DNA of 64,000 nt from Epithemia pelagica (Eukaryota; Bacillariophyta; Bacillariophyceae; Surirellales; Surirellaceae), in the NCBI GenBank assembly GCA_946965045.2, contig OX337229.1, forward strand, positions 5,146,001-5,210,000, given 5' to 3'. The notes under the pieces are model-generated. The model was not told the DNA's origin and made no database searches. It was given only the letters and a program-made list of their open reading frames with translations. Shown here one piece after another: positions 52,801 to 62,895 of the stretch (its first letter is position 1; the number at the start of each line of letters is the position of its first letter). The translations under genes and the position numbers were made by a program.

Positions 52801-54141
52801 ATGTGGAACAGCAAGGCCGGATCACCTCGTTTCACCCTTCGACAACCATCACAAAAGGGAGGTGATGCAACAGATGACAGAAATGGAAACATCAACGCCA
52901 CCAACAATCCGGGGTCTCCTTCTGCTATCCAACGACTTTTTGTGAAAATTAGCCAAACGCGGCGGTCTCGGTGGTGGGTCTTGATCATTCTACTTGTCGT
53001 GTGCTTCCATGGAAGCATGCGGATGTTATCTCTGTTGGACCCTTTTGTGTCGCAAGACCTTGCTCGAACGACACAACAGCAGACAATAGCATTGTCGGGC
53101 GAGACTCCTCCTGTAGTCGTGTCTCCCCAGGAGCAGCAACATCAACAGCAAGAAGAATGGAATCGGGCGACGCGTGACATTACCCTGCAATTGGACCGTT
53201 TGGAACAACAACTGCAAAAGCTCAATGACAAATTATCCTCTACCCACGACACTCCTTCTCTTGGCATGTTGGCGACTGCCACCCTGTCCTCAACCACAAC
53301 AGCTCCGTGGAGGCAATGGGAACAACCACTCAAACACACACCAAATCGCAGCAAGTACAATATTACGCACCGGGTAAACATGCGAGCATGGGAAGTCCAA
53401 CAGGGTATACAACGAATATATTACATAAATTTGGATAAGAATCGGCGACGTCGACGTCAAATGGAACTGGTCCTGAATGATTTGAACCGACCAGTTCCCT
53501 ATGAACGAATTCCTGCCCAGCAGGGGACCTTGAATGGAACGGAATGTGCCGTGGGCAAACAAGATCCCCGTCGATGTCGGGGTATTTCCGGTTTGGTCTG
53601 GACCAATCTGCACATTATGGAGACCAAAAATACATCGGGTGGTCTCACGATGGTATTGGAAGATGACTTTGTACTTGGCTCCAACATGACAGCCATTGAA
53701 CAAGCCATTCACATGGTCCCTTCCGATTGGGATGTGATTCGACTTCAAGCCTGGCATTTTTGCGATAGAATGTTGGTCCCCGTACGACCAAAGCGATTCA
53801 TAGCAAGGTCAACAACCGACAGAATCATTCCCCCAATTCCTGGTCTTCCCATTTTCCTGGCGGATCAACGACGAAATCCCAGAAAGAACACGACCACCGT
53901 TTGCTGTGGAACCCATGCGCAAATATGGAGAGAATCGAGTTTGTACAAATTGCATCGGTTGTGGAGTCGTCGTCCCTATCAGGACATTGATTGTGCCTTG
54001 TCGATGGATCCAACCATCAAGTCGTACATTATCGGCAGACTCAAACATGGCAGATCGAATTTTTTGGGCGAGTTGCAAATGCCCCCACACGAAGGGACTG
54101 ATATCCCCAAATATCCCGACCCAAATAAGACTGTAGAATGA
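52801..54141 (+). CDS. GT25-like glycosyltransferase, type II membrane protein
   Basis: The 446-residue single-exon product has a cytosolic tail, a membrane helix at about residues 60-80 (WWVLIILLVVCFHGS), a coiled-coil stem (LQLDRLEQQLQKLNDKLSS) and a GT25-type catalytic domain. Motifs are IQRIYYINLDKNRRRRRQM (donor site region), PVPYERIPAQQG, LTMVLEDDFVLGS (acidic motif) and DWDVIRLQAW, then CCGTHAQIW and SRRPYQDIDCALS. Family members include bacterial LPS galactosyltransferases and collagen galactosyltransferases. A Golgi role in glycoprotein or wall glycan synthesis is inferred. It is divergent from and clearly paralogous to the gene at 50637-52034, so the pair arose by inverted local duplication. 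Confidence 0.78.
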   Translation: MWNSKAGSPRFTLRQPSQKGGDATDDRNGNINATNNPGSPSAIQRLFVKISQTRRSRWWVLIILLVVCFHGSMRMLSLLDPFVSQDLARTTQQQTIALSGETPPVVVSPQEQQHQQQEEWNRATRDITLQLDRLEQQLQKLNDKLSSTHDTPSLGMLATATLSSTTTAPWRQWEQPLKHTPNRSKYNITHRVNMRAWEVQQGIQRIYYINLDKNRRRRRQMELVLNDLNRPVPYERIPAQQGTLNGTECAVGKQDPRRCRGISGLVWTNLHIMETKNTSGGLTMVLEDDFVLGSNMTAIEQAIHMVPSDWDVIRLQAWHFCDRMLVPVRPKRFIARSTTDRIIPPIPGLPIFLADQRRNPRKNTTTVCCGTHAQIWRESSLYKLHRLWSRRPYQDIDCALSMDPTIKSYIIGRLKHGRSNFLGELQMPPHEGTDIPKYPDPNKTVE

Positions 54142-54453
54142 CGAACGTGGAGGGTATTGTAAGGCAAGTTCGTCTTTGCTCTTACTATTAGATTCTAGAT
54201 TCACTTTCTCATTGCATTGTCAAAATGTCTATCACTACAATCTAAATGTTGGGGGTGGAATGAAACAAAATCTTCCAGAGGAAGAATGAATAATGAATAG
54301 CTTTAATTGGAGTCGACTAGGTAGACTGTTCTGTATTATAGATCTTTCGCCTCAATGAGGACATATGTCTGTGGTTTTGTCACTGGAACCACGGACTGTG
54401 AAGGCCTTTGAATATCCCCAACACAGTTATCTTTAAACCTGGAGGCAATGCGA
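54142..54453. other. convergent spacer
   Basis: A short AT-rich 3' region between the GT25-like gene (+) and the VWA gene (-); nothing else is seen. Confidence 0.5.
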
Positions 54454-56238
54454 CTAGCCTTCCTTGGTTTGGTTTCCAGCAAACTTGGAAGCGACATTGG
54501 CTCGTTTCTTAGAACGCTTGTAGACCGATGCCTTGACCGTGGTGGTACTACTTGTAGTGGTGTTGGGAGCCGGCCATGTTGCGGAAGCTTGCTCGGGAGC
54601 TTTGGTGACCGCAGCAGTGGAAAATGGCATGGAAGCTCGTTGAAGCTTATGACACCGCAATTTGCTATTCAACGTGGCTTGTCCCTTGGTTCGGTACAAG
54701 GCGGCATTGTCCATGCAGGATTCCATTTCCATGGCATCGTCCAACAAGTCAGAGGCCAGGGCCGTGGTTTGCACTGCGGCACTGCAGTGATTGTGATAGG
54801 CCTCTTTGATGGAGGTAAAGGTGGATTTGGCTTGCTGAAACTGACCCGCTGCGGCCAATCGCTCGGCTTGTTGCATTTCTTGCGCCGCGTGGACGCGAAA
54901 GACATGGGCCGCCACATGCGTATTTTCATCCGAAATTGTATTGGATCCACGAGGACGAGCAATCGACACAGTCACACAATCACCCTCAACCATGCGTGCT
55001 TCCACGGTATCCGTGTAGGCTAAACTGGCCGTCAAGTGAGGAATGGGGCTGTAGTGGTCGATGCTGCTGTTGTTATCCAGGGGGCTGGCCAATCGGACCG
55101 TGACGATCAAGTCCCTTGCTTCGTCGGCATAAAAGTCACCCATATTCACAGTATAGGAGGATCCCGGTTGGCGGCACACGACATTGTCATGGTGGACCTG
55201 CACAATTTCGACCCCTCGCTCGGCCCTGAGATTGGACGGCACTTGCAAGGTGACAATGGCGGTTTGTGCCACAACCGACAAGACTCCACCCAATGCCTCA
55301 CCAAAGGCAATTCCGACATCCATATCTTCTTCCATAAAGTAATAGGAACCGCCCTCTGTGGCACTGGCCATTTCGCTAAGAAGACCTCCATTGTGGTCGG
55401 TCCCATAGCCAAATGTATGCAAGGAAATGCTCTTGTTTTGGTTGGATGGTTGCGATGAAACATCCAGTGAGGACATGGAGGTAGCGAGTTGATCATTGAC
55501 GGTATTGAAACTGTCCTTGACCAGAGACTTTAACCCGTCCACAGTACAAATGCCTTGATTGGCGTGTCCATCGGTAAGAAAAAAGACTGTTTGCACTGGA
55601 TTGGATCCTCCCTCTTGTTGCAACGTGGTGACCATTTCCCGTGCCGCCAAAACTACTCCGGACGACATGTTGGTACCTCCCCGAGGAGAGAGACGAGAAA
55701 TAATGGAACTGGCCGTCTGCCGATGCTGCGGCGTCATTTTCTGTATGGGCACTTCGACGCGCGCATCGGAGCTGTAGGTAATCAAGCCAAATCGATCTTG
55801 AGGACGCAATTGACGAAGCAACAGTTTGAGTGTTTTTTGACACAATTTGAATTTTTGTCGAGAGTTCATGGAACTGGAACGATCCAATACAACCACAATG
55901 TCAACTGGAGCACGAGTGTCGTCGTCATCCTCTTCGGGCATGTCTCGCGCTTGCAAGGAGACGCAGATTTCGGTGCTTGTCATCATCTTGGCGCCGCCAT
56001 TGGCTGCCACTGCCGATGCGCTCCTGTTAGACGGCAAATGAAGAGTGGCCTGTTGCTCCAAAACATCACAACCAATATTGGTGAAACGTGGAGCCGCCGA
56101 AATGGACAATGCCACTGGTTGTGAGGTAGTAGTGGATGGTGGTGCATGGGTGTTGGTGGTCACGGTCGTCTCGCCCTCGGTTTCCATTGTCTCCATGGTA
56201 GCGATCGTGCTGTCATCTAAGGTATGGTCGTTCCTCAT
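54454..56238 (-). CDS. von Willebrand factor A-domain protein
   Basis: The 594-residue single-exon product starts with a Thr-rich tail. The VWA domain follows at about residues 110-310, with a complete MIDAS: DRSSSM (DxSxS), the Thr of GGTNMSSG and the Asp of LTDGHANQG. After it come VWA-associated beta-rich regions (VTLQVPSNLRAERGVEIVQV, TASLAYTDTVEARMVEG) and an alpha-helical segment (AAQEMQQAERLAAAGQFQQA). This order resembles plant VWA proteins of the WAV3 type and inter-alpha-inhibitor-like proteins, but no RING finger is present. No signal peptide is seen, so it is probably cytosolic, binding partners through a divalent cation. The C-terminus is basic (KRSKKRANVASKF). Confidence 0.85.
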   Translation of the reverse strand: MRNDHTLDDSTIATMETMETEGETTVTTNTHAPPSTTTSQPVALSISAAPRFTNIGCDVLEQQATLHLPSNRSASAVAANGGAKMMTSTEICVSLQARDMPEEDDDDTRAPVDIVVVLDRSSSMNSRQKFKLCQKTLKLLLRQLRPQDRFGLITYSSDARVEVPIQKMTPQHRQTASSIISRLSPRGGTNMSSGVVLAAREMVTTLQQEGGSNPVQTVFFLTDGHANQGICTVDGLKSLVKDSFNTVNDQLATSMSSLDVSSQPSNQNKSISLHTFGYGTDHNGGLLSEMASATEGGSYYFMEEDMDVGIAFGEALGGVLSVVAQTAIVTLQVPSNLRAERGVEIVQVHHDNVVCRQPGSSYTVNMGDFYADEARDLIVTVRLASPLDNNSSIDHYSPIPHLTASLAYTDTVEARMVEGDCVTVSIARPRGSNTISDENTHVAAHVFRVHAAQEMQQAERLAAAGQFQQAKSTFTSIKEAYHNHCSAAVQTTALASDLLDDAMEMESCMDNAALYRTKGQATLNSKLRCHKLQRASMPFSTAAVTKAPEQASATWPAPNTTTSSTTTVKASVYKRSKKRANVASKFAGNQTKEG

Positions 56239-57281
56239 GGTTGTTTTGAACTAAACGCGTTTTGGAATATGTTGTTTTTGTTGTGCGGATACTGTTGCTT
56301 GTTTACCGGAAACATAAAAAGTGAGCGATGGACCACGCGAGTGGATCCTGCAAATGGGAAGTCGCAACCATCCAATCGCACACGTCTGGAAGGAGAGGTG
56401 CAGGTTTCCCCCTCGCTGTATCCATCGAACTTGGGGGGAGCAAGACTCGAGCGACTGGTGCCCGAGCGAAAAGTGGTTCTTATGGACATTTTATGCTGCC
56501 ATACCCTTCCAGAGGTTGTCAACCTGTCGTCGTACGACCGGAAATGTCCTGTATCCGTTGCATTCATGTTTGTGTCATGATCGATTTTCTCTTTCGGGGT
56601 CGCAACACACAGTCACGTCGGTGTTGTCCAGTCGTGTTTTTCAGCTCCGAAGCACAAGCCCAAACCAATATAAAAAAGGCTTGCCATTTCCCACTTGCGC
56701 TAGATATGACACTGTATTCTAGAATCCAACCACAAAGCCAGGTATGGCGTCAACACATACAAAAGATCCATGATGCAAAAACCAACCTTGAGTCCACGAA
56801 AGAGCTTCGCAAGAAGACAAGAAAATACTTTCGCTACTTTGGTCCATTCATTCCATCATGACGTTCCTCTACGAAGCGGTGAGCAAGTATGAGATGCATG
56901 TTGCTCGGTCGGTGTCTGCATACTCGCTCTATCTTGTCAATATAAAGCATTCGTTCCAATCCAAAAGAGTGAGTAAGCGAAATGGTATGTTCCCACCGAG
57001 TATCCTTCTTGTGGACCATCTCGTTCTTGATCGTGTTGGGGAGAGTGGCTTTTCTGTTTTTGTGTAAATGAAAATGTGTTGGGCCTTTTTCGCGTCCACA
57101 AAACATCGGCCGCGATTTTACACCATCGAGAGAGATCCTTGTATATTACACCAACAACGACGAGGACCCATTCCACAACGACAAACCGTTCTACACAGGG
57201 CAGACGCTGACCGCGCTTTCTTGTGTCCAAACCGGAACAAACGAGCAGTGACCGTCGATACATTTGCTCTTCCAAACCAAA
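56239..57281. other. divergent spacer between the VWA and cupin genes
   Basis: About 1 kb holds overlapping open frames (56328-56861 and others) without domains. It should contain both promoters. No repeat structure was noticed. Confidence 0.45.
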
Positions 57282-58054
57282 ATGAGCGAAACGGGTGTCA
57301 AGGTCGATGTATTGTATTCGATTGGACCCTGTTTACCACCGAGCGAATTGAAACGGCACCAAGACTGCAACGACGACGACAACACTTGTTCTCAGAGCGG
57401 TCCATCCCTGCCCTTTGTGGCGGAGGCACTCACTCGATACCAAACACTTATGCAAAACGAGGAGGCATCCTCCTCCTCTCCAGAACAAAATGGCAGGTCC
57501 TTGCCTTTGCCAGCGCAATTGGAAGAGTCGATTCGAAATCCAAACAATACAGTCTCGAAAAGACGAATCATCAAGAACAACAACGACACCAATCGGAATG
57601 GACTGCCTTTGCTTTGACCGGACGGTCCAATGGTCGTGCCATGCAATACATTCGCATGTGCATTCCACCCAGTTGCTCCTTCCCCCTCCATGCCCATCCC
57701 AATGTCGAGTGCATCTACGTGGTGCACGGGACGCTGTACGAGAAACGACTCGTCTGGACACACTCCCACGATGATGATCCTATGCATGAGTTGGTGGGAG
57801 ACGACGACGACACTAATGGTGTTGGCCGTCTCTTGAACCCGTCGGTCACGGAATATCCCTTGGATTTGTCGCAGTATCCCGAATCGTTGTTTGTCAGTCG
57901 ATCCTTTGGACAAGGACAAGTTCTCTTGAATGAAATTGGCTCCATTCATCGATCCTATACCCAAGAGGATGGAGCTGAATTGTTTGTGCTGTGGGGACAA
58001 GCGGGTCATTGCAATGTTCCAGTCGCATTCACACCACCCTCTCAACGAGTGTAG
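57282..58054 (+). CDS. cupin-domain protein, one apparent frameshift
   Basis: From ATG 57282 (MSETGVKVDVLYSIGPCLPP) the first frame encodes a plausible N-terminal half (SGPSLPFVAEALTRYQTLMQ, then SLPLPAQLEESIRN) and then runs to a stop at 57615. The second half lies in another frame from about 57585: SEWTAFALTGRSNGRAMQYI, then the cupin signature SFPLHAHPNVECIYVVHGTL, with two His and a Glu as metal ligands, and FGQGQVLLNEIGSIHRSYTQ as cupin motif 2. A one-base shift at about 57560-57590 joins them; no good intron is visible. The fold resembles anti-sigma ChrR-type or other small cupins; substrate unknown. The gene may be broken or carry a sequencing error. Confidence 0.62.
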
Positions 58055-58096
58055 TAGTGCAACACTCAAGAAGAAGGCATTTCATCCCACACACAT

Positions 58097-58492
58097 GTGA
58101 TGATGATGATGACTGATAATGACCTCCTCTATCCTTCACATCTTCCGCAACGGTACACTACACTCGACGCCACGCTCCGAACACAAAATACCAAGACCGA
58201 CGGTGAGGAAAGCTCCCACGGTCGGTCTCCTTTCCCCCCTTCTGGCAAACTGCTGTTTGTCATTGTACGCACGCGGTACTGGTTTCAGCACGACAAGGAG
58301 AGGGAGACGTTTGCCGTCCACAAGAACAATCGGTGGTGGTTCCTGTACGACAGCACGAGAATAATCAAGACAGATGAAAGTCCGTCGAGTCATGAGACAA
58401 CAACGACCAGCAACCCACAGAGTCTCGTTTCACCAGGCACTGGTCTGTCTATTATTGAATCAAGAGATGTAGAAGTCAGTCAAGTCAAATGA
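58097..58492 (+). CDS. hypothetical protein, weak support
   Basis: A 131-residue frame begins with a Met run from an ATG repeat. It contains a short ordered-looking part (GKLLFVIVRTRYWFQHDKER, then NNRWWFLYDSTRII) followed by a Ser/Thr-rich tail. It lies 42 bp after the cupin stop on the same strand, so it may instead be 3' UTR. I recognise no family. Confidence 0.25.
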   Translation: MMMMMTDNDLLYPSHLPQRYTTLDATLRTQNTKTDGEESSHGRSPFPPSGKLLFVIVRTRYWFQHDKERETFAVHKNNRWWFLYDSTRIIKTDESPSSHETTTTSNPQSLVSPGTGLSIIESRDVEVSQVK

Positions 58493-59152
58493 GATCCCAA
58501 CGGCGTTTTTTTGTGCCGCCCAGAACATGACTACTACTCCTAGGAATAGGAGTAAAAAAGACTGGGGGGAGTAGTCCTAAGGTAGAATTCTTGTGGTAGC
58601 AAGGGTAGCACATACTCATCAATTAAGCGACTAAAACGCGGTAGAAAGCCATTTCGAACAAAGAACGAGGCGACGCGCGTGACACAAGGACTGCACATCA
58701 CGAATAGCTGGTGGAGATTCATCGCATCACAGCGTCGTCTCCTTACAGGGTTCCCTGTTTCCAGTTGCGTCGTCCCTTGTTGTGGTGTGGCCATTTCTGT
58801 CTGCGTATCCTTTTGTTCTTGTCTCTGCACTGCGAGATCTTGTCAAAATTGTGTTTCCGCGTGGCCAAGCAATCAACGAAAGAACTATCCGTGTGTACCA
58901 AAACAACCACAACAACAGCTCTCTTTGGTTGGTGTCTCGAGTGTTGTTGACACACACACACATGTTGTGTGTTGTCGTCGGAACACGACACGGCCACATC
59001 TCCCCAAAATTGCAACAACAACAACAAAACCCTGTCGATTGAGTGGCCAGTAGTCACTGCGAACCGCTTGTTGTGGCAATATTCCAAGCCTCCAAATTCT
59101 TCTCGTGGCTCTCTCTCTCGTTTGGTTCCAAAATAAACTCAAATTGAACAGC
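58493..59152. other. spacer upstream of the pantothenate kinase gene
   Basis: This contains the likely promoter and leader of the next gene, with CAA-rich and AC-rich short runs near 58903-58966 and 59011-59028. No gene is supported. Confidence 0.45.
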
Positions 59153-62100
59153 ATGGAGGACGACGATATCATGACTACGGATTGTGCTTCTTTGTCGTTG
59201 TGGAACGGTTCCATGCTCGTGTGGTGGTGGATGCCAGGCAGTGGTTCGACGACGGGGGGATGGATGTGGTGGATGGTGGCATGGATGATTTCTGGTGCCA
59301 TTTGTTTTGTGGCCGGAGTGGTGGTCAGTGTCTTGGCCATTTCCTATTTTGTCTTGTTGCCGCAACAACATGGAGGACTGGCAGTTCCCGATTGGACTGA
59401 ACCCGAAGAGGAAGAAGAACCCACTACTACGCAACCCAAAACTTCAAATGCGGCATTCAAAGACGACAAGGAACCATCTTCCAAAAAGGAAGAGAGTGTC
59501 GCATCCAATCCATCTCCCACTCCTCCCAATAATACTAAAAGCCCGACCAAACAAATTCCTTGGCCATGGGATCGAATGCATAACCACAAACGCAACAAAC
59601 CAACGCGAACGAGTACGAAAACGCCATCCGAATCCGGCCATTCACAACAACAACAAGACGGGGAGGAGGAGGAAGACCCTATGGAGTATCCGTACAGCGA
59701 GTCCTCACGTTGGTTGGGAGTCCCTCCCTTGGGCGACGCACCAAATGAAACCAAGAGTAGTCCCTTGGCCGAATCGACCTCGATCCCACCATCTCCAACA
59801 ACGACTCGAACCACCAAAAAGCAACCAGGTGTCTGTATTGGCAGTATTTTTGGGTGGGATGTCGGTGGTACCTTGGCCAAGTTGGTCTATTTCGAAGAAC
59901 GACCCAATTTTGCCAAATCGGCCTCCTCGGCCGCGCTCTTGTATGGCACGGCATCTTCTCCTGGTGGTGGGCCGTTGCATGCGCATCCTCCCTCTCCCTT
60001 TGTGCAAGCCACCTTGGACGATCGACGTCCGTTGCGCTCCTTCTTGTCGTCACTCGATAGTACAACCATCACAAGACCACACACGTCCGTAGCGGACCAA
60101 TCCCACCACAAACCAACACGACGACGTCGATCCCTTTCCAATGGCAACTTGGCGGCCTCTCCCTCACCTCTGTTGGTGCCGCCGCCAAGTTCCCCCACTC
60201 AGGACCACAACCAAACAGACCAGAACAATCCTACCATGACCAAAGAGTCGTCGTCCTCGAATCTCATGTTGGAATTCTTGACGCAACGAGAACATCGAGC
60301 ACAAGCCTTGGATCGATTTTATGCCTTTGCCCGAGACAATCTCAATGCCAACCAAAGTAGTACTACTACTAGTAGTAGAACTAGTACTACAACAACAAGT
60401 GCTCCCAACATGCCGGATCCGAGTGGAACCACATCTACCAAAGACCATGCTACTACATCTTTGGACCCGCAAGACGAGGGCAGAGGAGAAGAAGAAACAA
60501 AGGCTGCCACGACGACCGTCCCTCCCTCGTCGCCCTCCACAATCATTACCATGAACCACAACAACAACAATTATGACATTGTCTGCGACGAACAATTGTC
60601 CTTTGATTGTTTGGATGGGACCTTTCACTTTTTGCATTTTGAAACACGTCGCATGCACGATGCTGTGGAATTGATTCGATGGTACGATTTGCATCATGCC
60701 GTCTCCACCCTGGGGGCCACGGGCGGCGGGGCTCACAAGTATGCTCAAGTCTTTGAACAGGAATTGGGCATTACCATGAAACGATTTGATGAGTTGCAAT
60801 GTTTGGTCGTGGGCATGCAATTTGTCCTGCGTACCGTGGTGGGAGAATGTTATACCTATCGACCACCGCAAGATCAAGAAGACAAGGAACATGGTCATGT
60901 CACGGAACAGGGCAAAAAGAAACGGCGAAAACGAAAGAAACGAGTCGAAGAGGAAGAAGAGGAATCCCCACAGAATGAACATTATGGAAATTATGTGGGT
61001 GTCGTCGAACAAGACAGTTGGGCGTTATCCGACAATGAGGAAGAAGCTCTGAGCAGAAGTACAGCCGAACAGGACCAAGGTCCCATGGACGACGAAGATG
61101 AAGAAGATGATGATGATGACGACGATTCCTCCGTTGCAGCTGCATCGTTCAAGGGTCCTGCAGCACCCCGACCTGGGAAATTGGATGAATGGTGGTGGTC
61201 TCGGAAAGTTCCGCGAGATGCTATTTCCGAAGCCTCAACCTATCCCTACTTGTTGGTGACGATTGGCACCGGAGTGAGTATTGTACGGGTGGATGGACCT
61301 GGTCGACACGAACGTATTAGTGGGTCCACCATTGGTGGCGGAACCTATTGGGGACTCATTCGGCTCTTGACCAGCGTAGATAACTTTGCCGATGTTATTC
61401 GATTGGCCGAACGAGGAGATCCGTCCAAGGTCGATATGATGGTGGGAGACATTTACGGTCCCAATCAAACGGAATCCTTGGAAAAGTTGGGCCTGCGTGC
61501 CGATTTGGTTGCTTCGTCGTTTGGGAAACTTGTGGCCAAGGAAAATCCAGCCGAAGGATTGGGGGAACAAGATTTGGCTCGGGCCTTATTGCTCATGGTG
61601 ACCATCAATATTGGTCAAGTAGCGTATCTGAATGCACAATTGCATGCCACCTCACGTATTTACTTTGTGGGAAACTTTTTGCGTCAAAACAAATTGAGTC
61701 AACGAAGACTTAGTTTTGCCATTGACTATTGGTCCAAGGGACAAATGGAAGCCTTGTTTTTAGAACACGAAGGGTACTTTGGTGCCTTGGGAGCTTTCTT
61801 ACTCTCCCAAGATCAATCATCACCCTTTGCCTATCATCCGGGAAACTCGAGCAAAGGCACATCGCCCAACACCAACCACGGACAACCGGGTACCACCGCG
61901 TCTTCGCGACCAAGATCGGGTCCCAAGGGCGAACGAACGGGGTTTTTGGATCGGCGGTCCTTTTCCGATTTGTCCATTTTTGGAACGCGGCAACAGGAGC
62001 ACGCCGAACGGGCTACGAGTGGGGAAAGTCAAGCCAGTTCTTTGGATCATCATCCCATGGCACCTGGATCATCTGCCTCGTCCACTTCGTCGGCCGCCGC

Positions 62101-62215
62101 CTCGTCGTCCTTGATGCCAACACCACCTTCGGTGACAGCCACGGCCGTGCATGCCGCCGGAGAAGTCGTGCGAGGTTTACAAAGAAGTTTCTCGTCCGAT
62201 CGTCCGTGTTGGTAA
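59153..62215 (+). CDS. pantothenate kinase (type II/eukaryotic PanK) with N-terminal membrane segment
   Basis: The first ATG in frame is at 59153 and gives 1020 residues. Residues 15-75 are strongly hydrophobic and Trp/Gly-rich (GGWMWWMVAWMISGAICFVA, then VVVSVLAISYFVLLP), probably one or two membrane helices. The kinase starts at about residue 235 with WDVGGTLAKLVYFE (phosphate-binding loop). It continues with LGATGGGAHKYAQ, YPYLLVTIGTGVSIVRV, GSTIGGGTYWGLIRLL and IYFVGNFLRQN, and ends with FLEHEGYFGALGAFLL at about 877. These are the ATP and pantothenate sites of eukaryotic PanK, the first step of coenzyme A synthesis. Two long Ser/Thr and acidic low-complexity inserts (about 260-480 and 580-690) interrupt the domain, and a Ser-rich tail follows. 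It is much longer than the usual 370-570 residues. Confidence 0.9.
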   Translation: MEDDDIMTTDCASLSLWNGSMLVWWWMPGSGSTTGGWMWWMVAWMISGAICFVAGVVVSVLAISYFVLLPQQHGGLAVPDWTEPEEEEEPTTTQPKTSNAAFKDDKEPSSKKEESVASNPSPTPPNNTKSPTKQIPWPWDRMHNHKRNKPTRTSTKTPSESGHSQQQQDGEEEEDPMEYPYSESSRWLGVPPLGDAPNETKSSPLAESTSIPPSPTTTRTTKKQPGVCIGSIFGWDVGGTLAKLVYFEERPNFAKSASSAALLYGTASSPGGGPLHAHPPSPFVQATLDDRRPLRSFLSSLDSTTITRPHTSVADQSHHKPTRRRRSLSNGNLAASPSPLLVPPPSSPTQDHNQTDQNNPTMTKESSSSNLMLEFLTQREHRAQALDRFYAFARDNLNANQSSTTTSSRTSTTTTSAPNMPDPSGTTSTKDHATTSLDPQDEGRGEEETKAATTTVPPSSPSTIITMNHNNNNYDIVCDEQLSFDCLDGTFHFLHFETRRMHDAVELIRWYDLHHAVSTLGATGGGAHKYAQVFEQELGITMKRFDELQCLVVGMQFVLRTVVGECYTYRPPQDQEDKEHGHVTEQGKKKRRKRKKRVEEEEEESPQNEHYGNYVGVVEQDSWALSDNEEEALSRSTAEQDQGPMDDEDEEDDDDDDDSSVAAASFKGPAAPRPGKLDEWWWSRKVPRDAISEASTYPYLLVTIGTGVSIVRVDGPGRHERISGSTIGGGTYWGLIRLLTSVDNFADVIRLAERGDPSKVDMMVGDIYGPNQTESLEKLGLRADLVASSFGKLVAKENPAEGLGEQDLARALLLMVTINIGQVAYLNAQLHATSRIYFVGNFLRQNKLSQRRLSFAIDYWSKGQMEALFLEHEGYFGALGAFLLSQDQSSPFAYHPGNSSKGTSPNTNHGQPGTTASSRPRSGPKGERTGFLDRRSFSDLSIFGTRQQEHAERATSGESQASSLDHHPMAPGSSASSTSSAAASSSLMPTPPSVTATAVHAAGEVVRGLQRSFSSDRPCW

Positions 62216-62895
62216 AAACACAAGGACGACATATCTCGTCCTTTGGATTTCGGTCCAGAAAGTGGTTGGCAAAACCCTAGCTTTGAGTTGCTTTGGTGAA
62301 GGCCATCTGTGATGTATCGCCAACGAAGTTGCTCAGCTTGATTCTATCCAGTCACGTTGGAGGGGAGAGTACAACATATTGCCAACACTGCTGTTGAGAT
62401 TGCATTGGGAATGATGCAACTCCAAAAACAACAACAACGGTTATGTTCACAAAAGAAGTGCGAGCGTGTTGCTGAAAGTCAGTGGACACCAAACAGGACT
62501 GCGAAACCCCGTTTGGTGAGTCTTTCCGTGTTTGTGGCCCAGAGAATGTTTATGCTATCATTGGGATATGCCTTTGCATAAACTCTTTGGTTTGAGAACG
62601 ACCATAATATGGAGCTACAGACTGTTTGGTCGTTTTGATACACTTTTCTATTGAAACAATGAGAAGAGATATGTATTGCTATTAAATACAGAGTTTACTT
62701 TCTACACAAATATTATGTCATGACAACATTTGTGGGAGTCAACCATCATGTGGATTCTTACGCTTTGGAATCTTGCACCCACTGGTCCTGCTTGTATCCG
62801 AGAGACATATCACTCGTCCTCGCAGGAGGGCAGCATTGCTTCCTTTAGAAGCTTGTGATAATGGGCAATGGTCCACGTCATGGGAGTGGAGAGAA
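62216..62895. other. convergent spacer
   Basis: This contains the 3' ends of the pantothenate kinase (+) and methyltransferase (-) genes. One short open frame (62357-62581) has no domain. Nothing else is seen. Confidence 0.5.

Noticed and set aside
56328-56861. Plus-strand frame of 177 codons between the VWA and cupin genes
   Set aside because: It overlaps other frames, lacks any motif and lies in the expected promoter spacer.
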